Shown: piece after piece, positions 53,945-63,281 of the stretch
How positions within the stretch are numbered: position 1 is the first letter of the stretch
Layout: each line of letters opens with the position of its first letter
DNA from: Actinomycetospora soli
GTDB lineage: Bacteria; Actinomycetota; Actinomycetes; Mycobacteriales; Pseudonocardiaceae
Direction: 5' to 3'
DNA length: 64,000 nucleotides
Assembly: GCF_021026295.1 (NCBI RefSeq)
Contig: NZ_JAJNDA010000001.1
Span: forward strand, 62,001-126,000
Program-made: the position numbers and the translations under genes
Notes under the pieces: generated by a model
Told to the model about the DNA's origin: nothing
Databases searched by the model: none
Seen by the model: the letters and a program-made list of their open reading frames with translations, nothing else

Positions 53945-55387
53945 CGTCCACCCGATCGGCTCCGCCAGGTGCAGCGCCTCGCGCGGGCCCCAGGAGCCGG
54001 GCTCGTAGGAGTGCAGTGGGGCGGAGCCGTCGAGGGCGGCGCCCGCGGCCTCCCAGACCTCCTCGAGCCCGTCGGGGCGGGTGAACAGCGTCCGGTCGCC
54101 CAGCAGGATGTCGTGGATCAGGCGCACGTAGGGCGGCAGCGGGTCGCCGCCGCGCACGTCGTGCAGCGGGATCGTCGTCCACTGCGTGGTCAGCTCCGAC
54201 TGGCTGCCGGGCAGCTCGATGTTCATCGACAGCGCCAGCTCGCCGTCGCCGGAGAGGTCGAAGCGGATGACGTTGCCGCGGGGCGGGATGTCGGCGCACG
54301 CCGGGTTCCCGTCCTCGCCGGCCGGGCAGTACGGGCCGCCCTGCGGGTCGCGCATCACGAGCGACACCTTCTGGTGGCTCTCGGCCATCATCTTGCCGGT
54401 GCGCATGAGGAACGGGACGTCGCGCCAGCGGTCGGTGTCGACGAACATGCGCGCGGCCACGAAGGTCTCGGTGTCCGAGTCGTCGGCCACGTCGTCGATG
54501 TCGAGGTAGCCGTCGAACTGGCCGCGGACCACGTCGTCGGCGGTCAGCGGGCGGAAGGCCTTGACGGCGTCCGCGCGGGCCTGCGCGATGTCGTCGGACG
54601 CGAGGCTCGTCGGCGGCTCCATCGCGATCTCGGCCGCGACCTGGAACAGGTGCGTGACGAGCATGTCGAGCACGGCCCCGGTGGCGTCGTAGAACTCGGC
54701 GCGGTCGGCGACGTCGAGGGTCTCCGGCACGTCGATCTGCACGGCGGCCACGTGGTGGCGGTCCCAGCTCGTGCCGAACAGACCGTTGGCGAAGCGCAGC
54801 GCGCGCAGCTGCTGGGTCGCCTCCTTCCCGAGGAAGTGGTCGATCCGGTAGACGTACGCCTCGTCGTAGACCCGGTGCACGGCCTCGTCGAGCTCGCGGA
54901 AGCTCTCCAGCGAGGTGCCGAACGGCTTCTCGTAGACCACGCGCGAGCGCTCCGCGAGCCCGTGCGCCCCGAGGGCGTCGGTGGTCGGCCCGAACGCGGT
55001 GGGCGGGACGCCGAGGTAGTGGACCCGCTGGACCGTGGAGGGGTCGCCCCCGCCCAGTTCCTGCTCGGCCCGGGCCACCCGGTCGACCAGCTGGCCCGGG
55101 TCGTCGACCGAGAACCCGTCGCTCGCGAAGTGCAGGCGGGCGGCGAAGTCCTCCCAGGGCCCGTCGTCGGGCTTCGGGCCGAACTCGTCGAGCTTCTCCC
55201 GGACGTGGGCGCGGAAGTCGTCGTCGGAGAGCTTCCGCCGACCGCTGCCGATCAGCTGCCACGACGGGGGCAGGAGCTTCTCCTGGGCGAGCCGGAAGAA
55301 CGCCGGCAGCACGAGCCGCGCCGCGAGGTCACCGCTCGCGCCGAACAGGACGAACACGGTGGGCGGGGTGTCTCCGGGATCGGTCAC
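53930..55387 (-). CDS. zwf: Glucose-6-phosphate 1-dehydrogenase
   Basis: 485 residues. The NADP motif FGASGDLA is near the N-terminus, the G6PD signature RIDHFLGKE in the middle and VQIDVPETL after it. It oxidises glucose 6-phosphate to 6-phosphogluconolactone. GTG 55387, with AGGA upstream. It stands alone, without opcA, tal or pgl, so it may be a second isoenzyme outside the main pentose-phosphate operon. The insertion DPQGGPYCPAGEDGNPACAD holds two cysteines not seen in the classical enzymes. Confidence 0.94.
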   Translation of the reverse strand: MTDPGDTPPTVFVLFGASGDLAARLVLPAFFRLAQEKLLPPSWQLIGSGRRKLSDDDFRAHVREKLDEFGPKPDDGPWEDFAARLHFASDGFSVDDPGQLVDRVARAEQELGGGDPSTVQRVHYLGVPPTAFGPTTDALGAHGLAERSRVVYEKPFGTSLESFRELDEAVHRVYDEAYVYRIDHFLGKEATQQLRALRFANGLFGTSWDRHHVAAVQIDVPETLDVADRAEFYDATGAVLDMLVTHLFQVAAEIAMEPPTSLASDDIAQARADAVKAFRPLTADDVVRGQFDGYLDIDDVADDSDTETFVAARMFVDTDRWRDVPFLMRTGKMMAESHQKVSLVMRDPQGGPYCPAGEDGNPACADIPPRGNVIRFDLSGDGELALSMNIELPGSQSELTTQWTTIPLHDVRGGDPLPPYVRLIHDILLGDRTLFTRPDGLEEVWEAAGAALDGSAPLHSYEPGSWGPREALHLAEPIGWTLGDQ

Positions 55388-55473
55388 GTGATCCTGCTTC
55401 CCCCGCCGACGCGCGGTTGACACGTCGCCGGGCGCACGGCCCCCCACGTGTCGCGCGGCCGGGCCGGTGATCG

Positions 55474-55509
55474 TGCCGGGCGCGACGTCGCCCGCCGTCG
55501 CGCCCGGCA
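55474..55509 (-). terminator. Perfect 14-bp hairpin after the MFS gene
   Basis: TGCCGGGCGCGACG (55474-55487) and CGTCGCGCCCGGCA (55496-55509) around an 8-base loop, 11 bases beyond the stop of the minus-strand transporter gene and upstream of zwf. Confidence 0.75.
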
Positions 55510-55520
55510 TGATCAGTTGC

Positions 55521-57005
55521 CTAGCGCGCCGGGGTGCCCGACCCGTCGTCGGGACGGACCGGACGCGCGTCCGGGGCCGGTTCGGACACCCCGCAGTGCG
55601 AGCACTCGTGCACCCGGAAGCGCGCCGACGGCCGCAGCAGCAGGGCCGTGAGCAGCGCGGCACCCAGCAGCAGGCAGGCCGCGATGACGACGGCCCGGTG
55701 GTAGCCCGCCGAGAAGGCCACCGGGTCGGTGTAGTCCGCCCCGGCGATGCCCGCCGCGGCCGGGATCACGGCGACGGCGAGCAGGTTCGCGGCGCGGGCG
55801 ACGGCGTTGTTCACCCCGGAGGCGACGCCCGCGTGGCGGTCGTCGGCGGCGTCGAGCACGGTCGCGGTCAGGGGCGCGACGGTCGCCGCGAGGCCCAGCG
55901 CGAAGATCAGGACCGCGGGCAGCACCTCGGTCCAGTACGACGCCCCGGGCCCGACGCGCAGGAGCAGCAGCATCCCGCCGGCGGCGACGACCAGGCCGAC
56001 CGTCATGGGCACGCGCGGGCCGATCCGGGTCGCGAGCCGTCCGGCGCGGGCGGAGAGCAGCAGCATCACGAGGGTGATCGGCAGCGTCGAGAGCCCCGCA
56101 CCGAGCGGCGAGAACCCGGCGACCACCTGCAGCTGCAGCACCAGCAGCACGAACAGCACGCCGAGCGCGGCGTACATCAGCAGCGTCACGACGTTGAGGG
56201 CGCTGAACCGCGGGTTGGCGAACAGGTCCGGCGGCACCAGCGGCGAGCGCGAGCGGCGCTCCATCACGACGAAGGCGACGAGCGCGACCACTCCTGCGAC
56301 ACCCGTCGTCACGACGGCGGGGGAAGCGCCGACGGCCCCGGCCTCGGTCAGCGCCCAGGTGACCGCGCCGAGCCCGAGCAGGGCGAGAACCGTGCCGGGG
56401 AGGTCGAGGTGCGCCACGGCGGAGGGGTCCTTCGACTCCGGCACGTGCCGCACCGCCGCCGCCACCACGACGGCGGCCACCGGCAGGTTCACGAGGAAGA
56501 CCGCCCGCCAGTTCCACTCCACGAGCCAGCCACCGACGAACGGGCCGACGGCGCCCGCGACCCCGGCGAGGCCGGACCAGGCGCCGATCGCGGCCGCGCG
56601 GTCCTCCCCGCGGAAGGACGCGGAGATCAGGGCGAGCGACCCCGGCGTCAGGAGGGCGCCGCCGACACCCTGCAGGGCGCGGGCCGCGATGAGCACCTCC
56701 ACCGAGGGCGCGAGCCCGCAGAGCGCGGACGCGACGGCGAACCAGACGACCCCCACGAGGAAGATCCGACGACGGCCGAACCGGTCGCCCAGCGAGCCGC
56801 CGAGCAGGATGAACCCGGCCAGGGTCAGCGTGTAGGCGTTGATCGTCCACTGGAGGTCGGCGAACTCGGCGTCGAAGTCCGACCCGATGCGCTCGAGCGC
56901 GACGTTGACGACCGTCGAGTCGAGCATCGCGAGGCCCGACCCGAGCACCGTCGTCGCCAGCACCCAGCGCCCCGCCGGGGTGCGCATCCGCAACTCGGTC
57001 GTCAC
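55521..57005 (-). CDS. MFS transporter, DHA2 (14-helix) drug-efflux family
   Basis: 494 residues with 14 hydrophobic segments. The N-terminal GSGLAMLDSTVVNVALERIG and LGDRFGRRRIFLVG are DHA2 hallmarks. The cytoplasmic tail ends with HECSHCG, a CxxC that is not usual for the family and may be decorative. GTG 57005 is only 28 bases from the divergent peptidase start, so the two promoters must interleave. The substrate is unknown. Confidence 0.88.
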   Translation of the reverse strand: MTTELRMRTPAGRWVLATTVLGSGLAMLDSTVVNVALERIGSDFDAEFADLQWTINAYTLTLAGFILLGGSLGDRFGRRRIFLVGVVWFAVASALCGLAPSVEVLIAARALQGVGGALLTPGSLALISASFRGEDRAAAIGAWSGLAGVAGAVGPFVGGWLVEWNWRAVFLVNLPVAAVVVAAAVRHVPESKDPSAVAHLDLPGTVLALLGLGAVTWALTEAGAVGASPAVVTTGVAGVVALVAFVVMERRSRSPLVPPDLFANPRFSALNVVTLLMYAALGVLFVLLVLQLQVVAGFSPLGAGLSTLPITLVMLLLSARAGRLATRIGPRVPMTVGLVVAAGGMLLLLRVGPGASYWTEVLPAVLIFALGLAATVAPLTATVLDAADDRHAGVASGVNNAVARAANLLAVAVIPAAAGIAGADYTDPVAFSAGYHRAVVIAACLLLGAALLTALLLRPSARFRVHECSHCGVSEPAPDARPVRPDDGSGTPAR

Positions 57006-57033
57006 AGGGGCCCACGCTACGGTCAGCGGCACT

Positions 57034-57747
57034 GTGCTCGAACCACTCGGTGACCTCACCGCCGACCAGACCCAGGTGGCCCTCGTCGTCTGCGCCGGCC
57101 TGGTCGCCCTGCTCGTCATCGCCTTCGACAGCACGTGGCGGATCGCCCGCAACGTGGTGACGATCGCGCACGAGGGCGGGCACGCCCTGGTGGCGATCGC
57201 GACCGGGCGCACCATGACCCGGATCCGGCTGCACTCGGACACGTCGGGCGTGACGCTGTCGAAGGGGCGCCCGACCGGGCCCGGGATGGCGTTCACCGCC
57301 TTCGCCGGCTATCCGACCCCACCCCTGCTGGGCCTGGGCGCGGCGGCGCTGGTCGCGGGCGGGGCGGTCCCGACGATGCTGGGCCTGGCGATCATGGTCC
57401 TGCTCGGCACGCTCGTGCTGATCCGGAACCTGTTCGGCGTGGTGTCGGTGGTGCTGACCGGGGCCGTCGTCGCGCTGGTGATCGCCTACGGGTCGGTCAC
57501 CTGGCAGTACGCGTTCGCCTGCTTCGTGACGTGGTTCCTCATCGTCGGCGGGCTGCGGACGGTCGTCGAGATGGCGCAGAAGCGCTCACGGCTGCAGCGA
57601 CGGGGCGCCCCGACGTCCGACCCCGACCAGGTCGAGCACCTCACCGGCATCCCCGCCGGGGCGGTCGTCGCGATGTTCGCGCTCATCGGCGTGATCTCGT
57701 TGATCCTCGCGGCGAACCTGCTGCTCGCCTGGCCGCCCCTGCCGTGA
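57034..57747 (+). CDS. M50-type membrane zinc metallopeptidase
   Basis: 237 residues, five to six hydrophobic segments. The zinc motif AHEGGHALVA is in the first third, as in Peptidase_M50B (PF13398) proteins of actinomycetes. GTG 57034. It is predicted to cut within the membrane or at its surface; the target is unknown. Its stop is one base from the stop of the convergent FhuF-like gene. Confidence 0.87.
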   Translation: MLEPLGDLTADQTQVALVVCAGLVALLVIAFDSTWRIARNVVTIAHEGGHALVAIATGRTMTRIRLHSDTSGVTLSKGRPTGPGMAFTAFAGYPTPPLLGLGAAALVAGGAVPTMLGLAIMVLLGTLVLIRNLFGVVSVVLTGAVVALVIAYGSVTWQYAFACFVTWFLIVGGLRTVVEMAQKRSRLQRRGAPTSDPDQVEHLTGIPAGAVVAMFALIGVISLILAANLLLAWPPLP

Positions 57748-57748
57748 G

Positions 57749-58456
57749 CTACCGGTCCGCGAGCACGCAGTCGGCGCAGGTCCCGCCGCCGGGCACCTGG
57801 TAGAAGAGGCAGCACGTCCGGCGGGCGAACCCGATCCCGGTCGGGTGCCCGGGCTCGGGCCGGAACTCCCCCAGGTCGGCCAACGGCGGATTCCCGACGA
57901 CGGCCCGGGCCACCTCGGTCGCCCGGGCGCCGGCCGCGGGGCGGTCGGTGAGGATCATCCGGAGAGCGCCACCCACCGAGGACGCGACGTTCCCCCACAA
58001 CACCTGGTCGGACACCGACGCCTGGGCCCCGATCGCCGTGAGGACGGGCCGCAGGGTGCGCGCGATCTCGGCGGTCGCGCTGACGGCGAGGTCGTCCTGC
58101 CGGTCGACGGCCTCGGGCGCGTCGAGCCACAGCGGGGCCGGACCACCGGCCCAGGGACGCCAGTGCAGGCGGTCGTGCAGGCGGGGGACGACGCCGTGCA
58201 GGGCGGCGGCGCCGAGCACGAGCCCGGTGATCCGGGCGGACACCGAGAGGCCCAGCAGGGAGCCGGCGACCCGCCGGGAGGCGCCGAGCTGCTCGGCGAC
58301 GGCGTCGATGCGGGTGTCGAGAACCTCGCCGGCGAACTCCGGCAGCGGCCGCCAGGACGGGTCGGCCCCCTCGACCGGGCCGGTGACGAGGACGAAGAAC
58401 CCGCCGAGGGTGTCGACGTCGGCGAGGGCGTCGGCGGCCGTCGGGGTCGGTGCCAT
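57749..58456 (-). CDS. FhuF-like (2Fe-2S) ferric reductase family protein
   Basis: 235 residues. The C-terminal cluster motif is CC, ten residues, C-x2-C (RRTCCLFYQVPGGGTCADCV), as in FhuF siderophore-iron reductases. The rest is helical. ATG 58456. It would bind a [2Fe-2S] cluster and reduce ferric siderophores in the cytoplasm. No siderophore transport genes adjoin. It is divergent from the repeat-rich membrane protein. Confidence 0.88.
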   Translation of the reverse strand: MAPTPTAADALADVDTLGGFFVLVTGPVEGADPSWRPLPEFAGEVLDTRIDAVAEQLGASRRVAGSLLGLSVSARITGLVLGAAALHGVVPRLHDRLHWRPWAGGPAPLWLDAPEAVDRQDDLAVSATAEIARTLRPVLTAIGAQASVSDQVLWGNVASSVGGALRMILTDRPAAGARATEVARAVVGNPPLADLGEFRPEPGHPTGIGFARRTCCLFYQVPGGGTCADCVLADR

Positions 58457-58517
58457 GTGGCCATGCTCCCGGAACCACGTCGTGATGGGTGTCGGTGGTG
58501 TTCGTTAGATTCGGCGC

Positions 58518-60329
58518 ATGCTCGAGTCCGGTCTGCGCTTCGCGTTCGCCTTCCTGCCGGCGGGCGTCGCCGTCGTCGTGGGGCTCGTCCTGGCGATCCA
58601 GCGGCGTCGGGTGCAGCCCGACGTGTCGACGCCGGCCATCTGGGGGCTCGGGCTCCAGCTCGTGGCGATCGTGGCCGGCGCGCTGGTCAACGTCATCCCG
58701 TCCTCGATCGTGCAGGGCGGCGGGGACCCGTCGACGGCCCTCACGGTGGCCACGGTGATCGCCCTCGTGGTCGCGGCCCTCACCGTCGTGTCCTGGGTCC
58801 TCATCCTCACCGCGCTCTTCCGCCGGCTGCCCTCCGCCACGAACGCCGACGCGCCGACCACCGCGGTGCCCACCCCTCCCCCGGGCTTCACGCCCGAGCC
58901 GTTCGCCGACGACGCGCCCACCGGGCGGCACGCCCTGCTCGACGAGCACGGCCAGCAGGTGGTCGCCCAGGCCGGGGTCCGGCTGTCCCCGCAGACGGCG
59001 GGGCTCGCCGCGGGGGCCGGTGTCGTGGGCGCGGCCGGTCTCGGGGCGGCCGCGGCGACGTCGGGCCCGATCCCGTCCGGGCCGGCGGCGCCGGAGCACG
59101 GCGCGGACCTGCCGACCGAGGCGGTGCCGATCGTGGGCCGCACCTCCGGTGCGAGCAATGCGTCACTGCCGGCACCCGGTGACGGGGAATCCGGCACCGT
59201 CGACCAGGCCGACCCCGGGCCCGCCGGGGTCGACGAGGCCGCCGTCGGCGGGACGCCCACCGGGGCCGAGCCCGACGACCCCGCCGCTCCGTCCGGTCCC
59301 GCCCAGGTCGCGCAGCCGACCCCTTCGCCCCTGGTCCCGTCCGATCCCGGGCCCGCCGGGGTCGACGAGGCCGCCGTCGGTGGCACGCCGACCGCGGCCG
59401 ACCCGGTCCCCGACGAGGGCGACACCGACCTCACGCCCGTGCCCGACGCCGGGCGCGCAGCCGACGGTGTGACTGCGGCCGCCGAGGTCGACGTCGACGA
59501 GGCGGCGGTCGGTGGCACCCCGACCACGGCCGACACCGAGGCGGACACGTCGTCGGCCGACGGGCCGACGCGGACCTCGACGTCGGGCCCGGCGCAGACC
59601 GGACCGGCGGCGGCGCCCGCACCGTCCCGGCCCTCGCCGCGCCCGCAGCCCTCGGCGCCGTTCCCGGCCGCCTCCGGGTCGTCCGCCGAGCCGTCGGCCG
59701 CCCCGTCGTCGGGGCCACAGCCTGCGGTCGCGCCGTCCGGCCCGCAGCCCGAGGTCGCGCCGTCGTCGGGCCCGCAGTCGCCCGCCCCGTCGTCGGGCCC
59801 GCAGTCGCCGGCCTCGCCGTCGGGTCCGCAGCCCGCGGTCGCCCCGGCCGCGAGCTCGCCCGCCCCGGGCCCGCAGTCGGCGGACACGTCGTCGTCCTTC
59901 GCGCCGCCCGCGCGTCCGACGCCGCGCCCGCAGCCCGCGCCCACCGCCGCGTCGGGCGGCTCCGGCACTCCCGCCTCCGCCGGCCCGCGCCCGGAGACAG
60001 CCACGCCCGACCGCGAGGAGCCCACCGACCCGCCGTCGGGCAGCACCCCGGCGAGCCACCCCGGCCTGGCGGGCACCATGCGCTCGCCGCGTCCGGCGCC
60101 GTCGACGAGTGGATCCGACCTGTTCACCCCGTCGGCGCCGATCCCGGAGGTCGCGGACGAGGCCGTCGGCGGCACGCCGGCACAGCCGCAGGAGGCACGA
60201 GAGGCGCGGGAGGCGCGGGAGGCGCGGACGCCGCAGAGCCGGTCGTCGCGTGCGCCCGTGGCGGGCTGGTTCGAGCCGGTGACCGACGGGGCCGCCGACG
60301 GCTTCGGCTCGGAGAACCGCGACAACTGA
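58518..60329 (+). CDS. Membrane protein with long Pro/Ala/Ser-rich repeat tail
   Basis: 603 residues. Three hydrophobic segments in the first ~105 residues (about 7-27, 42-63 and 76-98), then about 480 residues of low-complexity, acidic, Pro/Ala/Gly/Ser-rich sequence. The motif DEAAVGGTPT occurs three times (about residues 236, 280 and 330), with a fourth, DEAVGGTPA, near 552. Several SSGPQ-type short repeats lie between. No catalytic domain is seen. It could be a wall-spanning anchor or a disordered cytoplasmic scaffold; topology is unclear. Confidence 0.75.
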   Translation: MLESGLRFAFAFLPAGVAVVVGLVLAIQRRRVQPDVSTPAIWGLGLQLVAIVAGALVNVIPSSIVQGGGDPSTALTVATVIALVVAALTVVSWVLILTALFRRLPSATNADAPTTAVPTPPPGFTPEPFADDAPTGRHALLDEHGQQVVAQAGVRLSPQTAGLAAGAGVVGAAGLGAAAATSGPIPSGPAAPEHGADLPTEAVPIVGRTSGASNASLPAPGDGESGTVDQADPGPAGVDEAAVGGTPTGAEPDDPAAPSGPAQVAQPTPSPLVPSDPGPAGVDEAAVGGTPTAADPVPDEGDTDLTPVPDAGRAADGVTAAAEVDVDEAAVGGTPTTADTEADTSSADGPTRTSTSGPAQTGPAAAPAPSRPSPRPQPSAPFPAASGSSAEPSAAPSSGPQPAVAPSGPQPEVAPSSGPQSPAPSSGPQSPASPSGPQPAVAPAASSPAPGPQSADTSSSFAPPARPTPRPQPAPTAASGGSGTPASAGPRPETATPDREEPTDPPSGSTPASHPGLAGTMRSPRPAPSTSGSDLFTPSAPIPEVADEAVGGTPAQPQEAREAREAREARTPQSRSSRAPVAGWFEPVTDGAADGFGSENRDN

Positions 60330-60369
60330 TCCGCGCGCACCCCGCGACGCGCTCGGCGTCCGGGTGGCA

Positions 60370-60401
60370 CGGCCGTCCGACGGGCACCGTCGCGACGGCC
60401 G
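60370..60401. terminator. Hairpin after the repeat-rich gene
   Basis: CGGCCGTC (60370-60377) pairs with GACGGCCG (60394-60401) across 16 bases, between two convergent genes. Confidence 0.45.
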
Positions 60402-60465
60402 GGCCGAGCCCCCGCTCCCCGCCGCACGTGAGTGCCGGCAGCCGCCCCGCCGGGCGCGCGAGCAG

Positions 60466-60960
60466 TCAGCCGAACAGGGTCGGCGAGCCGAGACCCTCGA
60501 GGTCGAGCAGCGCGCGCTTGCGCTCCATCCCGCCGCCGTACCCGGTCAACGACCCGTTCGCCCCGATCACGCGATGGCACGGCACGACGATGCTGACCGG
60601 GTTCTTCCCGTTCGCGAGGCCGACCGCCCGCACCGCCGTGGGCGCACCGATCGCCTCCGCGAGCTCCCCGTAGGTCCGGGTCTCGCCGAACGGGATCGTG
60701 CGCAGCGCCGACCACACGCGGGACTGGAACTCGGTCCCGCGCAGCACCACGTCGACGGTGAACTCCCGCAACTGCCCGTCGAAGTAGGCGCCGAGTTCCT
60801 CGCGGGCGGCGGGCACGGCGTCGTCCACCCGCTCCCCCAACGCGCTGACGGACGGACCGTGTCGGTGGTCGGTCATGTACAGCCCGGATAGCACGCCGTC
60901 GTCAGCCCGCAGGGTCAGCGGGCCGAGCGGGCTGTCCATGATCGAGTACGTCACGGCCAT
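60466..60960 (-). CDS. ogt: Methylated-DNA--protein-cysteine methyltransferase
   Basis: 164 residues. The active-site motif VVPCHRVIG is present, preceded by VRAVGLANGKNP and followed by LTGYGGGMERKRALL. It repairs O6-alkylguanine by transferring the alkyl group to its own Cys, a suicide reaction. ATG 60960 is used; an in-frame GTG a few codons upstream is possible. It is a single-domain Ogt type without the AraC-like Ada domain. Confidence 0.94.
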   Translation of the reverse strand: MAVTYSIMDSPLGPLTLRADDGVLSGLYMTDHRHGPSVSALGERVDDAVPAAREELGAYFDGQLREFTVDVVLRGTEFQSRVWSALRTIPFGETRTYGELAEAIGAPTAVRAVGLANGKNPVSIVVPCHRVIGANGSLTGYGGGMERKRALLDLEGLGSPTLFG

Positions 60961-61035
60961 GAGGACATCGTCCCGGCGGGCGGAGGGGGTCGCCACGGCC
61001 ACCCCTGGGCGCACACGCCCGGCCGGTGCGACAGG

Positions 61036-62025
61036 TCAGCCGTGCCCGGGGGTCACGGGGCTGTCCACCGCTCCTCGGGACGTCGGCGAAGCGCAGTGCT
61101 CCTCGTGGTCGGCGTGCTCGGGCGTCTCGATCTGCAGCGTCGAGTGGTCCAGGCCGAAGCGGTCGCGCAGCGCCGTGGCGGCCCGGTCCAGCACGCTGGA
61201 GGGACCCGAACCCTCGCAGTGCGGGGTCGTCCCGTCGTCGACGACGAGGTGGGCCGACGCAGCCGGGGTGCGGTCGGAGATGACCCAGACGTGCAGGTCG
61301 TGGACCTCGAGCACGCCCGGGACCGCGAGGAGGGCCGCGCGGACCTCCTCGACGTCGACCCCGGGCGGGGCACCCTCGAGCAGGACGTGCGCGGTCGTCG
61401 AGAGCAGGGCGACGGTGCGCGGGACGAGGATCGCGACGATCACCAGGGAGGCCACGACGTCGGCGTAGGGCCAGCCGGTCAGCAGGAGCACGCCCGCGGC
61501 CACCATCACCGCCACCGACCCGAGCGCGTCGCCGAGGACGTGCAGCGCCGCACCGCGGACGTTGAGCGAGCCGCTCCCACCGGAGAGCACGGCGAGCGAG
61601 ACGAGGTTCCCGACGAGGCCGACCGCACCGAACACGAGCAACGCCAGTCCCGGCACCTCGGGCGGGGAGTCGGCGAACAGGCGCTCCACCGCCTCGACCG
61701 CGACCCACACCGTGACGGCGAGCAGGGCCAGGGCGTTCACCGCGGCGCCGAGCACCTCGCTGCGCCCCAGCCCGAACGTGCGGCGGGCACTCGGCGGACG
61801 CTGCGCGAGTCGGGCGGCCACGACGGCCGTGACGAGCGCTGCCACGTCGGTCACCTGGTGGCCGAGGTCGGCGAGCAGCGACAGCGACCCGGTGACCCAG
61901 GCCCCCACGGCGCCCGACACGAGCACGAGTGCGGTGATCACCAGGGCGACCGTGAGCCGACGCCCGTCGGCACCCGCCCCGTGCCCATGGCCGTGACCAT
62001 GTCCGTGCCCGTGACCCTGCCCCAT
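61036..62025 (-). CDS. Cation diffusion facilitator (CDF) metal exporter
   Basis: 329 residues from ATG 62025. A His/Gly N-terminus (GHGHGHGHGHGHG) is followed by six helices and a C-terminal cytoplasmic domain. Metal-site residues fall in LLADLGHQVTDV (TM2) and LHVLGDALGSV (TM5), the H-x3-D and H-x3-D pairs expected for zinc. No ribosome site precedes the ATG; TATCGT seven bases upstream suggests a leaderless message. Upstream ATGs would add up to about 27 residues. Divergent from a His-rich secreted protein. Confidence 0.9.
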   Translation of the reverse strand: MGQGHGHGHGHGHGHGAGADGRRLTVALVITALVLVSGAVGAWVTGSLSLLADLGHQVTDVAALVTAVVAARLAQRPPSARRTFGLGRSEVLGAAVNALALLAVTVWVAVEAVERLFADSPPEVPGLALLVFGAVGLVGNLVSLAVLSGGSGSLNVRGAALHVLGDALGSVAVMVAAGVLLLTGWPYADVVASLVIVAILVPRTVALLSTTAHVLLEGAPPGVDVEEVRAALLAVPGVLEVHDLHVWVISDRTPAASAHLVVDDGTTPHCEGSGPSSVLDRAATALRDRFGLDHSTLQIETPEHADHEEHCASPTSRGAVDSPVTPGHG

Positions 62026-62183
62026 GACCCGAACGATACATGCATGCATGCGCATGTGGTGGTTGTGGTGCGTCACGACCCGCCCTCCTGCGATCCGCTG
62101 CATCACCCTTTCGTGATCGTTTCGTTACCGTCGGTGTGACTGCATCCGCGGTCGCGTCAGAACACCGGGGGAAGGACGCACCG

Positions 62184-63176
62184 ATGGGTAAGCACAGGAT
62201 CCGACTGGGACGACGGACGGTGGCCGCACTCGCGGCAACCGGGGCTCTGGTGATCGGCGGGACCTCCGCCGCCCTGCTCGGGACCGGGAGCGCCGCGCCG
62301 CTCGACCTGCTCCCGATCGCGACGCCGGCGAACACGACCTACGTGCTGCCGGACCTCGACCCGTTCGAGCCCGGTGACATCCGCGGCGGCGGGAAGGCCG
62401 AGGTGTCGGACGAGTACGGCGCCCCCGCCGGAGGCGGAACGGCATCGCTGCGTCTGTCCACGCCCACCGGCTCCGACAAGGTGGCCTACTACGAGCTCGT
62501 CTCGGGTGCCGACGCCGATCTGGAGAACTGGATCGCGGCCGGGGCGTACTCCGCCTATCAGGGCGCCGCCGACAACCCCGACCAGTTCCCGAGCCTCCAG
62601 CTCGCCGTCGACCCGACAGGGGCCGGTGGCTTCGCCACCCTCTTCTACGAGCCGATCTACAACCCCGGCGCCAGCACCGCGCCGAACCAGTGGAACCGCT
62701 ACCTGGCAGGCGCCGGCAGATGGTGCTCGACCAAGCCGATCGAGAACGTCATCGACGCGTCCCAGACGTTCTGTTCGAACGACGGCGCCAAGCCGCTCGC
62801 CGACTACGTGGCGGCAGCACCGAATCTGGTGGTGCAGGCCGTCACGATCAATCAAGGCAGCGGGAACCCGGGCCTCGAGTCGGCGGTCGACCTCGTCACG
62901 ACGCCGACCACGACCTATGACTTCGAGCTGACGAAGCCCACCACCCCTGTCGACCCGACCACGCCCACCACCCCGCCGACCACCGGGCCCGACAACGGCA
63001 ACGGCAACGGCGGGAACAACGGCAACGGCGGGAACCACGGCAACAACGGCGGCGGCCACGGCAACAACGGCGGCGGCCACGGCAACAACGGCGGCGGCCA
63101 CGGCAACAACGGCGGCGGCCACGGCAACAACGGCGGTGGCCAGGGGAACGGCGACGACCACTGCGTCTGCGGCTGA
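62184..63176 (+). CDS. Secreted protein with Gly-His-Asn repeat tail
   Basis: 330 residues. ATG 62184 with GGGGGAAGGA about 8 bases upstream. A signal peptide covers residues 1 to about 37 (ALAATGALVIGGTSAALL). A globular domain of about 210 residues has two Cys (RWCSTKPI and TFCSNDG), probably a disulfide. A Pro/Thr hinge and four GGGHGNN repeats follow, ending in HCVCG. The His/Asn tail could bind zinc, copper or nickel outside the cell. The globular domain is not recognised. It is divergent from the CDF exporter. Confidence 0.82.
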   Translation: MGKHRIRLGRRTVAALAATGALVIGGTSAALLGTGSAAPLDLLPIATPANTTYVLPDLDPFEPGDIRGGGKAEVSDEYGAPAGGGTASLRLSTPTGSDKVAYYELVSGADADLENWIAAGAYSAYQGAADNPDQFPSLQLAVDPTGAGGFATLFYEPIYNPGASTAPNQWNRYLAGAGRWCSTKPIENVIDASQTFCSNDGAKPLADYVAAAPNLVVQAVTINQGSGNPGLESAVDLVTTPTTTYDFELTKPTTPVDPTTPTTPPTTGPDNGNGNGGNNGNGGNHGNNGGGHGNNGGGHGNNGGGHGNNGGGHGNNGGGQGNGDDHCVCG

Positions 63177-63193
63177 CCGGCCTCCCGCGTCGC

Positions 63194-63250
63194 GAGGGGC
63201 GCACCGCGCAGGTCCGACGACGACGTCGGAGCCCGTCCGGTGTGCCCCTC
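63194..63250. terminator. Two-part hairpin after the secreted-protein gene
   Basis: GAGGGGCGCACCG (63194-63206) pairs with CGGTGTGCCCCTC (63238-63250) with one mismatch, and an inner CCGACG/CGTCGG hairpin lies between them. Confidence 0.65.
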
Positions 63251-63281
63251 GTGGACCGAGGCGGACCGTAGGGTGCCGCCC

